9,890 bases of DNA. It comes from Chloroflexota bacterium (GTDB lineage Bacteria > Chloroflexota > UBA11872 > VXNJ01). Below are positions 1-6,230 of the stretch, in pieces. Numbering within the stretch: position 1 is the first letter of the stretch; each line of letters opens with the position of its first letter. The position numbers and the translations under genes are program-made. A model generated the notes under the pieces. It had not been told where the DNA came from. It saw only the letters and a list, made by a program, of their open reading frames with translations, and searched no databases. The DNA lies in the NCBI GenBank assembly GCA_026708165.1, contig JAPOVO010000255.1, forward strand, positions 1 to 9,890. Direction: 5' to 3'.

Positions 1-2
1 AT

Positions 3-521
3 GTCACTCCGTTACACATGTTCACCCCGTCGGAACCTGGAGTCTACATAGTGCGTGCGGTCGCGGACGGTGAGCAGCTATTCGAGCGCGCGGTACGGGT
101 GGAGCCGGTCGAGTCGGTGCCATTTGAAGGCAGCGCGGACGGCATGCTGGCCAGCCTCACCTTGCGGACGCCTGCCAGCTTTGACGCAGTTCCCGGCGAG
201 CGTATGCCGCTGCACGTGGACGCGCTCAACATCGGTCACAAGAGCTGGGGGCACGAGGCCCCTATGCGCTTGGGGTGGCGCTGGTGGTTGATCGATGAAA
301 ATGGTACTGAGATCGAGCAGCCTAAATACGAGGGACGCGTTATACACGAAGGCCATGTGTTCTACGAAACTCCGCCGGGACGAGGGTACGCGTTCGCCGG
401 GCAGCTGCGGGCACCCGACGAGCCAGGGCGGTACGTCGTGCGTATCTCGATGCCGGTGGAGCTGGTGGCGTGGTTCAGCATCGATCCAGTCGAGATAGAA
501 GTCGTGGTTACGCCGTCGTGA
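3..521 (+). CDS. C-terminal part of a beta-sandwich (Ig-like) domain protein, truncated by the window edge
   Basis: The reading frame is open from base 3 and has no stop upstream, so the ATG at 18 is probably an internal Met and the gene probably begins outside the window. Visible residues look like two beta-sandwich units: a short 'PSEPGVYIVRAV' end of one domain, then a unit with 'PGERMPLHVDALNIG', an aromatic run 'RLGWRWWLIDENG' and a closing 'RAPDEPGRYVVRISM'. The pattern PG-x-y-V-x-V-x-N-x-G ... Pg ... AP-x-x-PG-x-Y is typical of Ig-like accessory domains found at the ends of bacterial surface, glycosyltransferase or glycosidase proteins. No catalytic motif is visible in this fragment, so the role of the whole protein cannot be stated. 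A stem-loop lies 16 bases after the stop. Confidence is high that it is coding and low for any function. Confidence 0.75.
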   Translation, partial: VTPLHMFTPSEPGVYIVRAVADGEQLFERAVRVEPVESVPFEGSADGMLASLTLRTPASFDAVPGERMPLHVDALNIGHKSWGHEAPMRLGWRWWLIDENGTEIEQPKYEGRVIHEGHVFYETPPGRGYAFAGQLRAPDEPGRYVVRISMPVELVAWFSIDPVEIEVVVTPS

Positions 522-536
522 TCTGTCACCGGTTGC

Positions 537-557
537 ATGAACCTCCGGTTCATTTCT
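537..557 (+). terminator. Putative terminator stem-loop after the Ig-like gene
   Basis: A perfect 7-bp inverted repeat ATGAACC-tcc-GGTTCAT (537-543 and 547-553) starts 16 bases after the stop at 521 and is followed by TTCTCC. The stem is only moderately GC-rich and the T tract is short and interrupted, so intrinsic termination is plausible but not certain. It lies between convergent genes. Confidence 0.4.
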
Positions 558-832
558 CCAACTGCGCGCGACAAGCGACAACAGCCTATGAGGCTTGGTT
601 GTCGACGAGAATCGTCAGTTGGAACATCGACAAACGGCCCGGCGGTCGAGATTGTCGCAGCCTATGTTTCCGGCTCCTAACAACTCATAGGGTGGAGTTG
701 AGCCGGGATCGGTTCCTGATGTGGTGCTCGTGCCGCTGGCTGCCCCTATCCCTGTCTCCGGGGTCGACCTCTGCGCTCCGGACCAGTCCCGTCGAGCAGG
801 CTCGCTTACGACGACGGTACTGGCCGGCACGT
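558..832. other. Convergent intergenic region without a supported gene
   Basis: This spacer separates the end of the plus-strand Ig-like gene from the end of the minus-strand kinase. ORFs crossing it are either antisense extensions over the kinase or Ser/Thr/Gly-rich low-complexity frames without a ribosome binding site. I see no RNA gene or repeat in it, and no clear terminator for the kinase. Confidence 0.5.
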
Positions 833-3190
833 CTAAGGCTTCGGCATGCGGTAGCCGACGCGGGGCTCGGCGAAGATGTACTGCGGGCTGGCGGCGTCGT
901 CGCCCAGCTTGCGGCGAAGCTTCTTCAGATGCGTGCGCAGCGTGCGCACGTCGCCGGGCTTCTCCGGGTTCCAGCCGCGGTAGAGCAGTTGGTTGTGAGT
1001 GACCACGCGGCCGGCGTTGACGGACAGTTCGAAGAGCAGGTTGTACTCGGTGGGCGTCAGATGCACCGGGCGGCCGGCCACGCTGACCTTGCGTTCGGCG
1101 TAGTCGACGGTCAGGTCGCCGAGCACGTAGGGTTCGGGCGGTCCATGCTGGTAAGGCTGCATGCGCCTGCGCAGGGCGGCCCTGATCCTGGCGAGCAGCT
1201 CGGTGGGCGAGAAGGGCTTGACGATGTAGTCGGCGGCGCCGGCGTCGAAGGCTCTGGCGACGACGTGGTCGGCGCCGTAGGCGGAGATGAAGACGACCGG
1301 CAGGTCGGCGACGCGGAGGATGTCACTCATAAGCTCGATGTCGTCGGAGCCGGGCAGCAGCAGGTCGAGCAGCGCGAGGTGGGGACGGTGCTCTTGAACG
1401 AGCGGAAGCGCCTCGCCGGGATCGGTGCTGACAACGGGCCGGTAGCCGGCCTCGGAGAGCGCCAGGCGGACGTACCTGAGCAGCTGCGGGTCGTCGTCGA
1501 TCACGAGGATGCACTCGCCGTCTGCGGACTCCCGGCGCCAGCGGTTGGAGGGCGTGGTGAGCACCGCCGTGCTCTCCTCGATCGCCGGGATCGAGAAGGA
1601 GAAGCAGGCGCCCATGCCCGGCCCGTCGCTCTGCGCCCAGATGCGTCCGCCGTGCGCCTCGACGATGCCCTTGCAGATGGCCAGGCCGAGGCCGGTGTCG
1701 TCCTCGGAAACGGAGGCGGCGAACTTGCGAAACAGCTGCGGCAGTCGCTCGCCAGCAATGCCCCTGCCGTCGTCGGCGACGGATATCTCGACGTGAAGGC
1801 CCCGCGACACGGCACCGACGCGGATGGTCGACGACTGCGGCGAATGCCTGGCGGCGTTGGCGAGCAGGTTGCCGATGACCTGGACGATGCGGCGCCCGTC
1901 GGCCATCACGAGCGGCAAGTCCGGGGCGAGGTCGATCTCGAGGTTGTGCCTGCCGCCGCCTGTGAGGAAGGTGCTCCGGGCCCGGTCGACGAGCAGCGCC
2001 ACGTCGGCGGGTTCGGGGCTGACGGGGAGGGCGCCGGTCTCGATGCGGGCGACGTCGAGCAGGTCGCCGATGAGCTCGCGCATCCGGTCGGCCTGCTCGA
2101 CGATGATGCGGAAGAACTGGCGCATCTCGGTCGGATCGAGGTCGGGAGCGGTGTCAAGGAGGGTGGCCGCCGAGCCCTTGATGGATGTCAGCGGGGTGCG
2201 CAGCTCGTGGCTGACCATCGCCAGGAACTCGGCCCGCAAGCGCTCCTGCTCCTCCAGCGGACCCATGTCCTGCATGGTTACGACGTAGGACTCGACTTCT
2301 CCCTCATCGGAACGGATTGGGGTGGCGTTCATCAGGGCAGTGACGCTCCGCCCGTCGGGCACCCGCACGACGATCTCCTCGGCGCGCACCGTCTCGCCCG
2401 TGCTCAGCGCCTGCGCCAGGGTGAACTCTTGTAGTGAAATCTCCCTGCCGTCGGCGCGGCGGAAGGTCAACACCTCCAGGAGCTGCTCGGCCGGCTGGTC
2501 GGGGGCGGTCAGGCTGCTGAAGATGCGCCTGGCCTCGCGGTTGAGCGAGGCCGCGACACCGGTCTTGGCGTCGAAGACCACCACGCCCACCGGCGAGGTG
2601 TTGACCAGGGTCTCCAGGTCGGCCCTGGCCTGCCGCTCCTCCCGGTGCACCCGAGCGTTGGCGATGACCAGCGCCGCCTGCGAGGCGAACATCACCAGGG
2701 TCTCCTGGTCGGCCAAGCTGAACTCTTCCCCACCGTCATCCTTCTGCCCCACGAAGACGTGGCCCACCCGGGCGCCCCGGTGGAACATGGGCGCCGCCAG
2801 GGCGGATAGGACCCCCACCGGCAGGGGGATGGTGAAGTCGCTGAAGCCCAGGCCCCTCATGTGCTCCGTCAGGTCGGGGACCCTCATGGGTTCGGATAAT
2901 CCGGTCAGCGCCTGGAATACTCGCAACCCCTCCGGCATCAGCCAGACCACCTCGGACTCCTCCGGCGTCAACCCCGATGACAGGAAGTCCTGGGGCAGGC
3001 CCTCATCGTCCAGCAGGGTCATCACCCCGTAGCGGGCGCCGGTCAGGGACCGGGCGGAGTCCAAGACTCCCTGGAGCACCTGCTCGAAGTCCAGGCTCTC
3101 GTTGATGCGCAGGCTGGCCTCGCTGAGGCGGGACAAGCGCTCGCGCAGGGACTCGTTCTCGCGCAGCAGGTCGTCGGGGCTTCTCAACAT
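833..3190 (-). CDS. Cytosolic hybrid sensor kinase with receiver and OmpR-type DNA-binding output (GAF-PAS-HisKA-HATPase-REC-wHTH)
   Basis: This 785-residue protein appears to carry a whole two-component pathway. Domain order: a short N-terminal coiled coil (about 5-35), GAF (about 36-180), PAS-like (about 190-310), HisKA with the H-box around His328 in 'VSHELRTPLTSIKG', HATPase_c with Asn441/Asn445, 'DDGRGI' (473-478), the LFRKF box (486-490) and TGLGL (499-503). Next come a receiver domain (about 560-673) with acidic 'DDD' 565-567, phospho-acceptor Asp609, Ser636 and Lys658, and a winged-helix trans_reg_C domain (about 688-783) with 'RTHLKKLRRKLGDD' as the likely recognition helix. No membrane segment is seen, so it should sense a cytosolic ligand through GAF/PAS. 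By family knowledge His328 should phosphorylate Asp609 and change DNA binding. The start is supported by AAGGGGG four bases upstream. Target genes are unknown. The stop is TAG at 835-833. Confidence 0.95.
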   Translation of the reverse strand: MLRSPDDLLRENESLRERLSRLSEASLRINESLDFEQVLQGVLDSARSLTGARYGVMTLLDDEGLPQDFLSSGLTPEESEVVWLMPEGLRVFQALTGLSEPMRVPDLTEHMRGLGFSDFTIPLPVGVLSALAAPMFHRGARVGHVFVGQKDDGGEEFSLADQETLVMFASQAALVIANARVHREERQARADLETLVNTSPVGVVVFDAKTGVAASLNREARRIFSSLTAPDQPAEQLLEVLTFRRADGREISLQEFTLAQALSTGETVRAEEIVVRVPDGRSVTALMNATPIRSDEGEVESYVVTMQDMGPLEEQERLRAEFLAMVSHELRTPLTSIKGSAATLLDTAPDLDPTEMRQFFRIIVEQADRMRELIGDLLDVARIETGALPVSPEPADVALLVDRARSTFLTGGGRHNLEIDLAPDLPLVMADGRRIVQVIGNLLANAARHSPQSSTIRVGAVSRGLHVEISVADDGRGIAGERLPQLFRKFAASVSEDDTGLGLAICKGIVEAHGGRIWAQSDGPGMGACFSFSIPAIEESTAVLTTPSNRWRRESADGECILVIDDDPQLLRYVRLALSEAGYRPVVSTDPGEALPLVQEHRPHLALLDLLLPGSDDIELMSDILRVADLPVVFISAYGADHVVARAFDAGAADYIVKPFSPTELLARIRAALRRRMQPYQHGPPEPYVLGDLTVDYAERKVSVAGRPVHLTPTEYNLLFELSVNAGRVVTHNQLLYRGWNPEKPGDVRTLRTHLKKLRRKLGDDAASPQYIFAEPRVGYRMPKP

Positions 3191-3243
3191 CGCACCCCCT
3201 TATCGGACTGCGGTCGGCTCTCGATCCGGCATGGCCGGGGCAG

Positions 3244-3249
3244 ATTATA
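3244..3249 (-). promoter_or_regulatory. Candidate -10 box for the sensor kinase gene
   Basis: Read on the minus strand this is a perfect TATAAT, placed to give a leader of roughly 45 bases before the kinase start at 3190. No good -35 hexamer lies at the usual 17-base distance (the bases there read TAGTGA), so recognition may need an activator, possibly the kinase protein itself. That last point is inference. Confidence 0.4.
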
Positions 3250-3349
3250 GAGAGAACGTCAAAAGATCACTACAAGATCATCGACAACGGCCAAAGCTCA
3301 TCGGCAGTTCATCACTGACCACCCATACGCGGTGATAGCCTCATCCGAG

Positions 3350-3411
3350 GGCGGGGTAGAGCCTCCCTGGTGCCTCGACATCACTTGACCAGCTAGGCCG
3401 CCCCGCCTTTT
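3350..3411 (+). repeat. Nested GC-rich inverted repeat 1 (structured hairpin)
   Basis: Three arms nest perfectly: GGCGGGG (3350-3356) with CCCCGCC (3401-3407), GCCT (3361-3364) with AGGC (3395-3398), and CTGGT (3367-3371) with ACCAG (3388-3392), around a 16-base loop. TTTT follows at 3408-3411. It lies 8 bases before the ATG at 3416. It could be a terminator or attenuator, a structured leader, or the end of a duplicated element. A second GGGGCGGGG/CCCCGCCCC hairpin precedes the paralogous gene at 3841, which favours a shared origin. Confidence 0.6.
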
Positions 3412-3415
3412 CAGA

Positions 3416-3763
3416 ATGGAGCACCATGCGGGAGCAGCAAGTGGGCGACACGTCCGACTCTGGCGGTATGAGTACGAATGCGCTCATCCTCCACCTGCGC
3501 CGCCAGCGACGCCTGCACCGGCTCCTGCTGAGAGTGCTTCGGGACTATCGGGAGCGTCGCGAGGAACTGGACCTCCAGGCCTCCATAGCTTCATTTACAC
3601 GTCCAGCGAGCCGTGCCTGTCGACGATGACGGAGAGCGTGAGCGTCGCCGGACGTCAGTGCCGGCACTGCCGCTATGGAGGCACGATCTTTCACCAACTC
3701 CCTCCAGAAGACAGGCAGCATCGAATCCCAATCATGGGGCGGGGTTTGTCTGTTGTTCTTTGA
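3416..3763 (+). pseudogene. Truncated paralogue of the secreted protein at 3841
   Basis: An ORF of 115 codons without an obvious ribosome binding site. Residues 6-29 (GAASG ... HVRLWRYEYEC-AHPPPAP) match residues 89-119 of the protein at 3841, with a short in-frame gap. Over 18 aligned codons (3449-3502 against 4144-4197) I count 7 identical, 8 synonymous and 3 non-synonymous, so the common ancestor was translated in this frame. The signal peptide and most of the ectodomain of the paralogue are missing. The Pro/Ala linker passes into unrelated sequence containing a CRHC motif (around residue 83-86). The ORF ends inside the second hairpin. It is probably a remnant, although expression as a short protein cannot be excluded. 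An overlapping +1 ORF from 3426 has a GGAG site but no conservation signal. Confidence 0.5.
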
Positions 3764-3791
3764 CCAACTCTCTGCGGCGCACCCCGCCCCA
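3735..3791 (+). repeat. Nested GC-rich inverted repeat 2 (structured hairpin)
   Basis: TGGGGCGGGGT (3735-3745) pairs perfectly with ACCCCGCCCCA (3781-3791), an 11-bp stem enclosing 35 bases. Inside, GTTG (3752-3755) can pair with CAAC (3765-3768). It is followed 49 bases later by the GTG start at 3841. The GGCGGGG/CCCCGCC core and the nested layout match the hairpin at 3350-3407. No T tract follows on either strand. Confidence 0.6.
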
Positions 3792-3840
3792 CCCCGTTCT
3801 TCGCAACGTGAATCACGGTCGTAGTCATAGGAGGCTATTA

Positions 3841-4320
3841 GTGCGGCTATCGGGCACCTGGAACAGATCGGTTGCCAGAACCGTCGCAGTGGCGTTCCTG
3901 GCGTTTGCTGTCGTCGTCCTGTTCGCGTTTTGGATCTCGCCCGTTGCCGCCGACCACGATGGGGAAAACCAGGACTGGCGATATCAGACGTTCCTGGACT
4001 GCCTTCCAGTTTGGGACCCGGCGAAACCGGGAACGCAGACCTGGGACGGCAAGAACCTGCACAGTGAGCCGGACGACGTGAGGATGTTGTTCTGGGAGAC
4101 GTGGGGCGCTGCCAACGGCGAGACCGACCTGCTGGCCGGCATACATGTCCGCCGCTGGCGCTGGGAATACGAGTGCCTGCATCCGCCGCCCGCGCCGACG
4201 CCTACGCCCACGCCCACGCCAAGGCCGTCGGTACGAACCACTACACACGCCGTTGGGAGCTATGAATGGTGCCAACAGGAAGAGAACCGTGACAGCGACC
4301 TATACCGCGAGAACTGCTGA
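3841..4320 (+). CDS. Secreted or surface protein with signal peptide and Thr-Pro linker
   Basis: The start is GTG 3841, six bases after a strong AGGAGG (3829-3834). The frame is open further upstream to an ATG at 3613, but that part looks non-coding. The 159-residue product has an N-terminal signal segment (Arg9/Arg13, hydrophobic 15-32) and a likely signal peptidase I site after Val35-Ala36-Ala37. The mature part is rich in Trp and acidic residues, with Cys54, Cys112, Cys144 and Cys159 that could form disulfides outside the cell. A W-R-W-E-Y-E-C-L-H segment (106-114) leads into a Pro/Thr-Pro linker (115-127), then a short polar tail ending in Cys. I do not recognise a named family. A shortened paralogue lies directly upstream. 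A GNRA-type stem-loop follows the stop. Confidence 0.75.
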   Translation: MRLSGTWNRSVARTVAVAFLAFAVVVLFAFWISPVAADHDGENQDWRYQTFLDCLPVWDPAKPGTQTWDGKNLHSEPDDVRMLFWETWGAANGETDLLAGIHVRRWRWEYECLHPPPAPTPTPTPTPRPSVRTTTHAVGSYEWCQQEENRDSDLYRENC

Positions 4321-4334
4321 CACGGGCGACCGTG
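4321..4334 (+). other. Small stem-loop immediately after the stop codon
   Basis: CACGG-GCGA-CCGTG forms a perfect 5-bp stem closed by a GNRA tetraloop, directly after the TGA ending at 4320. There is no T tract, so it is not a classical terminator; it may protect an mRNA 3' end. The following 200 bases (4335-4546) hold no gene I can support. Confidence 0.35.
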
Positions 4335-4546
4335 AAGTCGCGCTGGTGGTCGTTCTATTTATCGCTCCACCCATGGTGTGCATGTTTCGAAGCTCCCCGC
4401 CGCCGTTGAGCCGTGCGACGGGGCGCCGTGCTCATTCTCGTTTCGCCGGCCGCCCTCCCGATTGCGGCTCTGCCGTTTGGCGTCCGGGTGGCAGCCAGCG
4501 GCTTGCCGCGTGACGTTTGGATGAGGAGGCCGGTCGGGGAGAGATC

Positions 4547-4753
4547 ATGGAGTACGTCGTCTGCGAGAAACGAGCACTCGGCGAGTCGGTCATTCACGTC
4601 GTGGGGATGTGCCACCGTGAACAGGATCCGGGACTGCGGAGCCTCGATACCGTCTGGTCGGGGTGCTACACCACGCTTGCCAAGGCCGAGCGCGCGGCGA
4701 AACAGACCGGAAGCCGCAAAGTTCGACGGTGCAGGATCTGTTTTCCGGCATGA
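4547..4753 (+). CDS. Small Cys protein, paralogue of the protein at 5261
   Basis: A 68-residue protein starting at ATG 4547, placed behind a purine-rich GGGGAGAG. An in-frame ATG at 4517 has no better site and the similarity to the paralogue begins at MEYVVCE, so I choose 4547. Shared with the 5261 protein: M-[EK]-Y-[VL]-VCE, then V-I-H-x2-G-x-C (His17, Cys22), R/Q-DPG, W-x-G-x-Y-x-TL (37-44), an Ala-rich helix, and C-x-x-C-F near the end (Cys62, Cys65). His17/Cys22/Cys62/Cys65 could hold a zinc ion, recalling the H-x4-C ... CxxC layout of Ada-like small zinc domains; this is inference and no family is assigned. Its TGA overlaps the ATG of the next ORF (ATGA at 4750-4753), indicating translational coupling. 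Confidence 0.75.
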   Translation: MEYVVCEKRALGESVIHVVGMCHREQDPGLRSLDTVWSGCYTTLAKAERAAKQTGSRKVRRCRICFPA

Positions 4754-5172
4754 CGCAGGTTGGCTGGACGCTTTCTGCCGGTATCAGGCCGTCCAGAGTG
4801 AGCATCGTCGCGGCGGCATTGGCGGGTGCTGAACGCGTTTTCCGGTTTGCACTCCCAGGACGCGGGATCGGCCCCACGGGACTACTGCGGAAGCCTGTCG
4901 GCAACTCTGCGTTCGATCGGTTCAAGCAGCGGCTGTTTCAGACCGTCGGGCGGCGCCTGACCTGTCCGGCCCGTGGTGGGACGGACTGGAAGGCCCTGGA
5001 CAGGGAGATCGAGCCGCCGTTCAAGCCATGGAGCGGTGTCGCAAGGCCCAAGGGCATCTCCGGACACGCCAGGCCTGTCCTGCCGCTGGTCCCGCTCGTC
5101 TGGCGGAAATGCGCCTGCGTGATGCCGTTCCTTGCCTCCGAGTTCAAAGGGCGGGAGGACTCGAAAGACTAA
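4750..5172 (+). CDS. Degenerate zinc-ribbon protein (copy 1), ligand cysteines lost
   Basis: The product is 140 residues if read from the ATG that overlaps the previous stop (ATGA). The conserved part begins only around 4912 and aligns with the gene at 7232: a F-x-x-F-x-x-RLF start, L-T-C-P-A, W-K-A-L-D-x-E-I-E-P-P-F, V-L-P-[LM]-V-P-[LV]-V and V-M-x-FLASE. The family layout, known from small bacterial zinc ribbons, is CPxCG-x2-x-W ... VPV-x-CxxCG. Here the second Cys of knuckle 1 is Arg (codon CGT) and the first Cys of knuckle 2 is Trp (TGG), so zinc binding is doubtful. The first ~53 residues have no match in copy 2 and may be a fused non-coding stretch, because the equivalent start codon at 4909 is GCG. 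It may be a pseudogene in progress. Confidence 0.55.
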   Translation: MTQVGWTLSAGIRPSRVSIVAAALAGAERVFRFALPGRGIGPTGLLRKPVGNSAFDRFKQRLFQTVGRRLTCPARGGTDWKALDREIEPPFKPWSGVARPKGISGHARPVLPLVPLVWRKCACVMPFLASEFKGREDSKD

Positions 5173-5260
5173 ATGGAACTGACTGATCGCGGATGCGAAG
5201 GTGGATCGTCGCTGCAAATGATGAATACCGGTGCAGGGGGTTGAGCCTGGGCGTGGAGCC

Positions 5261-5506
5261 ATGAAGTACCTGGTATGCGAGAACCGGCAACCGTCGCACG
5301 ATACGGCCGTAATCCACATCGACGGCAAGTGCTGGCCGCAGCGCGACCCGGGCGTCACGAACGCCACGACCAAGACGACTTGGTTCGGGTACTACAAGAC
5401 GCTGGGAGACGCCCTCGATCACGCGCTGAAGTCGGGACGCCAGCACATCTCGAAGTGCGGAAACTGCTTTAGTCCCGGAGACGTCGTAACCATCAAGAGG
5501 CGCTAG
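5261..5506 (+). CDS. Small Cys protein, paralogue of the protein at 4547
   Basis: An 81-residue protein starting at ATG 5261, just behind a GGAG. Earlier in-frame starts exist (GTG 5231) but similarity to the 4547 protein begins here. Conserved positions: Cys6 in Y-L-V-C-E, His19 and Cys24 in V-I-H-I-D-G-K-C, the R-D-P-G turn, W-F-G-Y-Y-K-T-L (41-48), an Ala-containing helix, and Cys66-x2-Cys69-Phe. It has a 12-residue basic tail absent from the paralogue. A metal site from His19, Cys24, Cys66 and Cys69 is plausible but inferred. The stop TAG shares its G with the GTG start of the following microprotein, and the ribosome binding site of that gene lies inside this coding region, so the two are co-translated. 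Confidence 0.8.
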   Translation: MKYLVCENRQPSHDTAVIHIDGKCWPQRDPGVTNATTKTTWFGYYKTLGDALDHALKSGRQHISKCGNCFSPGDVVTIKRR

Positions 5507-5610
5507 TGGACTGGGACAAGCTGATTCGGGACTGGGAGCCGTTTCTGCTTATGGCGATGGGCATCGTCGTGATCCTGATTGCGATTTGGGCGATGGTGCG
5601 GATGGCGTGA
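5506..5610 (+). CDS. 34-residue single-pass membrane microprotein
   Basis: The GTG at 5506 overlaps the last base of the preceding TAG and follows AAGAGG (5495-5500) with 5 bases between. The product begins with an acidic, Trp-containing amphipathic head (MDWDKLIRDWEPF), followed by one hydrophobic segment (about residues 14-30, with the core MGIVVILIAIWAM) and a short basic end (VRMA). This is the expected shape of a small inner-membrane protein, possibly a regulator or anchor for the co-translated Cys protein at 5261. I do not recognise a family. Translational coupling, the ribosome binding site and the uninterrupted hydrophobic segment are the reasons to accept so short a gene. Confidence 0.65.
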   Translation: MDWDKLIRDWEPFLLMAMGIVVILIAIWAMVRMA

Positions 5611-5621
5611 GGTCAGAGCGT

Positions 5622-5785
5622 ATGAATGACAGGCTGCGGAGACGGTGGCGCTGGTCGTGGTCGTCGGTTCCGCCAGTTGCGATGCTGGACATGATCGTAC
5701 GCCGAAAGGCGAAATCACGGAGAGGGGCGTGGTCGTCAACGTGACGGCCGCACCGACTATCGCGCCTCTGTGCGCGTGGGCGTGA
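5622..5785 (+). pseudogene. Possible frameshifted small exported (lipoprotein-like) gene
   Basis: ATG 5622 begins a basic N-terminus (MNDRLRRR), but its frame then becomes Arg/Trp-rich noise. The +2 frame from 5645 reads V-A-L-V-V-V-V-G-S-A-S-C, then an orderly polar stretch 'TERGVVVNVTAAPT' to a TGA at 5783-5785. A basic start followed in another frame by a hydrophobic core and Cys suggests a signal peptide broken by an indel. The lipobox would be imperfect (Ser at -3). It directly follows the microprotein gene. Evidence is weak: both parts are short and no homologue was available for comparison. Confidence 0.3.
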
Positions 5786-5803
5786 AGGTATTCCTAAGGC
5801 CTC

Positions 5804-5842
5804 TCCAAAGCGCTGGGAGCGATTTTCAATCGATTCTTTGGA
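5804..5842 (+). promoter_or_regulatory. Nested inverted repeat in the leader of the 5859 gene
   Basis: The outer arms TCCAAAG (5804-5810) and CTTTGGA (5836-5842) pair perfectly. Inside them CGATT (5820-5824) and AATCG (5828-5832) form a second hairpin with a TTC loop. The structure ends four bases before the GGAGA ribosome site of the next gene, so it could affect translation or be an operator. No known riboswitch is recognised. Confidence 0.4.
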
Positions 5843-5858
5843 AACGGAGACTTGCAAC

Positions 5859-6137
5859 GTGCTTGACTGCCGCGTTCGCATGATGCGGCCAGCGGTTGCA
5901 GATTGCGACGCGGCATCGCCGCTTTGCGCCGTTTGCGCAGACGCTCTAAGGGAAATCCGAGAAGCCTCTTCCGGCGTTGTCGGCGACGCGCTCAGACAAG
6001 GCATTTCGGCGAGTAAGCTCGCGCGCGCGCTCGGCGGCCTCGTCGTCGGACTGCTCAAAGCCGAGCCGTCGAAGCGGCGCTCCCACCACGCGCGCCGGGC
6101 AATCCGGGCCACGCTCGACGAAGCGGTGGGCGGGTAA
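5859..6137 (+). CDS. Small Cys-containing protein of unknown function
   Basis: The proposed start is GTG 5859, eight bases after GGAGA; a TTG at 5838 in the same frame lies inside the inverted repeat and is less likely. The 92-residue product has four cysteines in the first quarter (Cys4, Cys16, Cys23, Cys26, the last two as C-A-V-C), compatible with a small zinc site. The rest is helical and Ala/Leu/Arg-rich, with a mildly hydrophobic segment (about 54-66) and a basic patch (KRRSHHARRAIR) that could touch nucleic acid. No named family is recognised. It ends with TAA, followed by a 93-base spacer containing a short GGGGCCCC palindrome before the LysM gene. Confidence 0.55.
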   Translation: MLDCRVRMMRPAVADCDAASPLCAVCADALREIREASSGVVGDALRQGISASKLARALGGLVVGLLKAEPSKRRSHHARRAIRATLDEAVGG

Positions 6138-6230
6138 GTGGTGGGGGCCCCTGTCGATGATTGCCGCTTTCGCGGGCGCACTTAAGCCGAGAGCTCCGCA
6201 TGAACCGGAACCGAAGACGGGCGCAACCTG

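Noticed and set aside
615..830. Minus-strand 71-codon ORF starting just after the kinase stop
   Set aside because: Low-complexity Ser/Thr/Gly content, no ribosome binding site and no recognisable motif.
470..2434. Long plus-strand ORF of 654 codons
   Set aside because: It lies antisense to the kinase gene and reads as a mirror of its high-GC codons. It starts inside the Ig-like gene and shows no domain.
3426..3629. 67-codon ORF with a GGAG site and an Arg/Leu-rich helix
   Set aside because: Codon comparison with the paralogue at 4144-4197 shows synonymous third-position changes in the overlapping 3416 frame, so this frame is a shadow, at least in that part.
3350..3791. Hairpins as integron attC sites of a cassette array
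   Set aside because: The GTTRRRY and RYYYAAC core boxes are absent at the ends and no integrase is visible. The two hairpins also do not recur after the other small genes.
3613..3840. Upstream in-frame extension of the secreted protein to ATG 3613
   Set aside because: It would place about 76 low-quality residues and the hairpin sequence before the signal peptide. GTG 3841 has a strong AGGAGG and starts the signal peptide directly.
4262..4513. 83-codon ORF with a short hydrophobic stretch after the secreted protein
   Set aside because: It starts inside the preceding gene with poor ribosome-site spacing, and the second half is Arg/Pro-rich out-of-frame composition.
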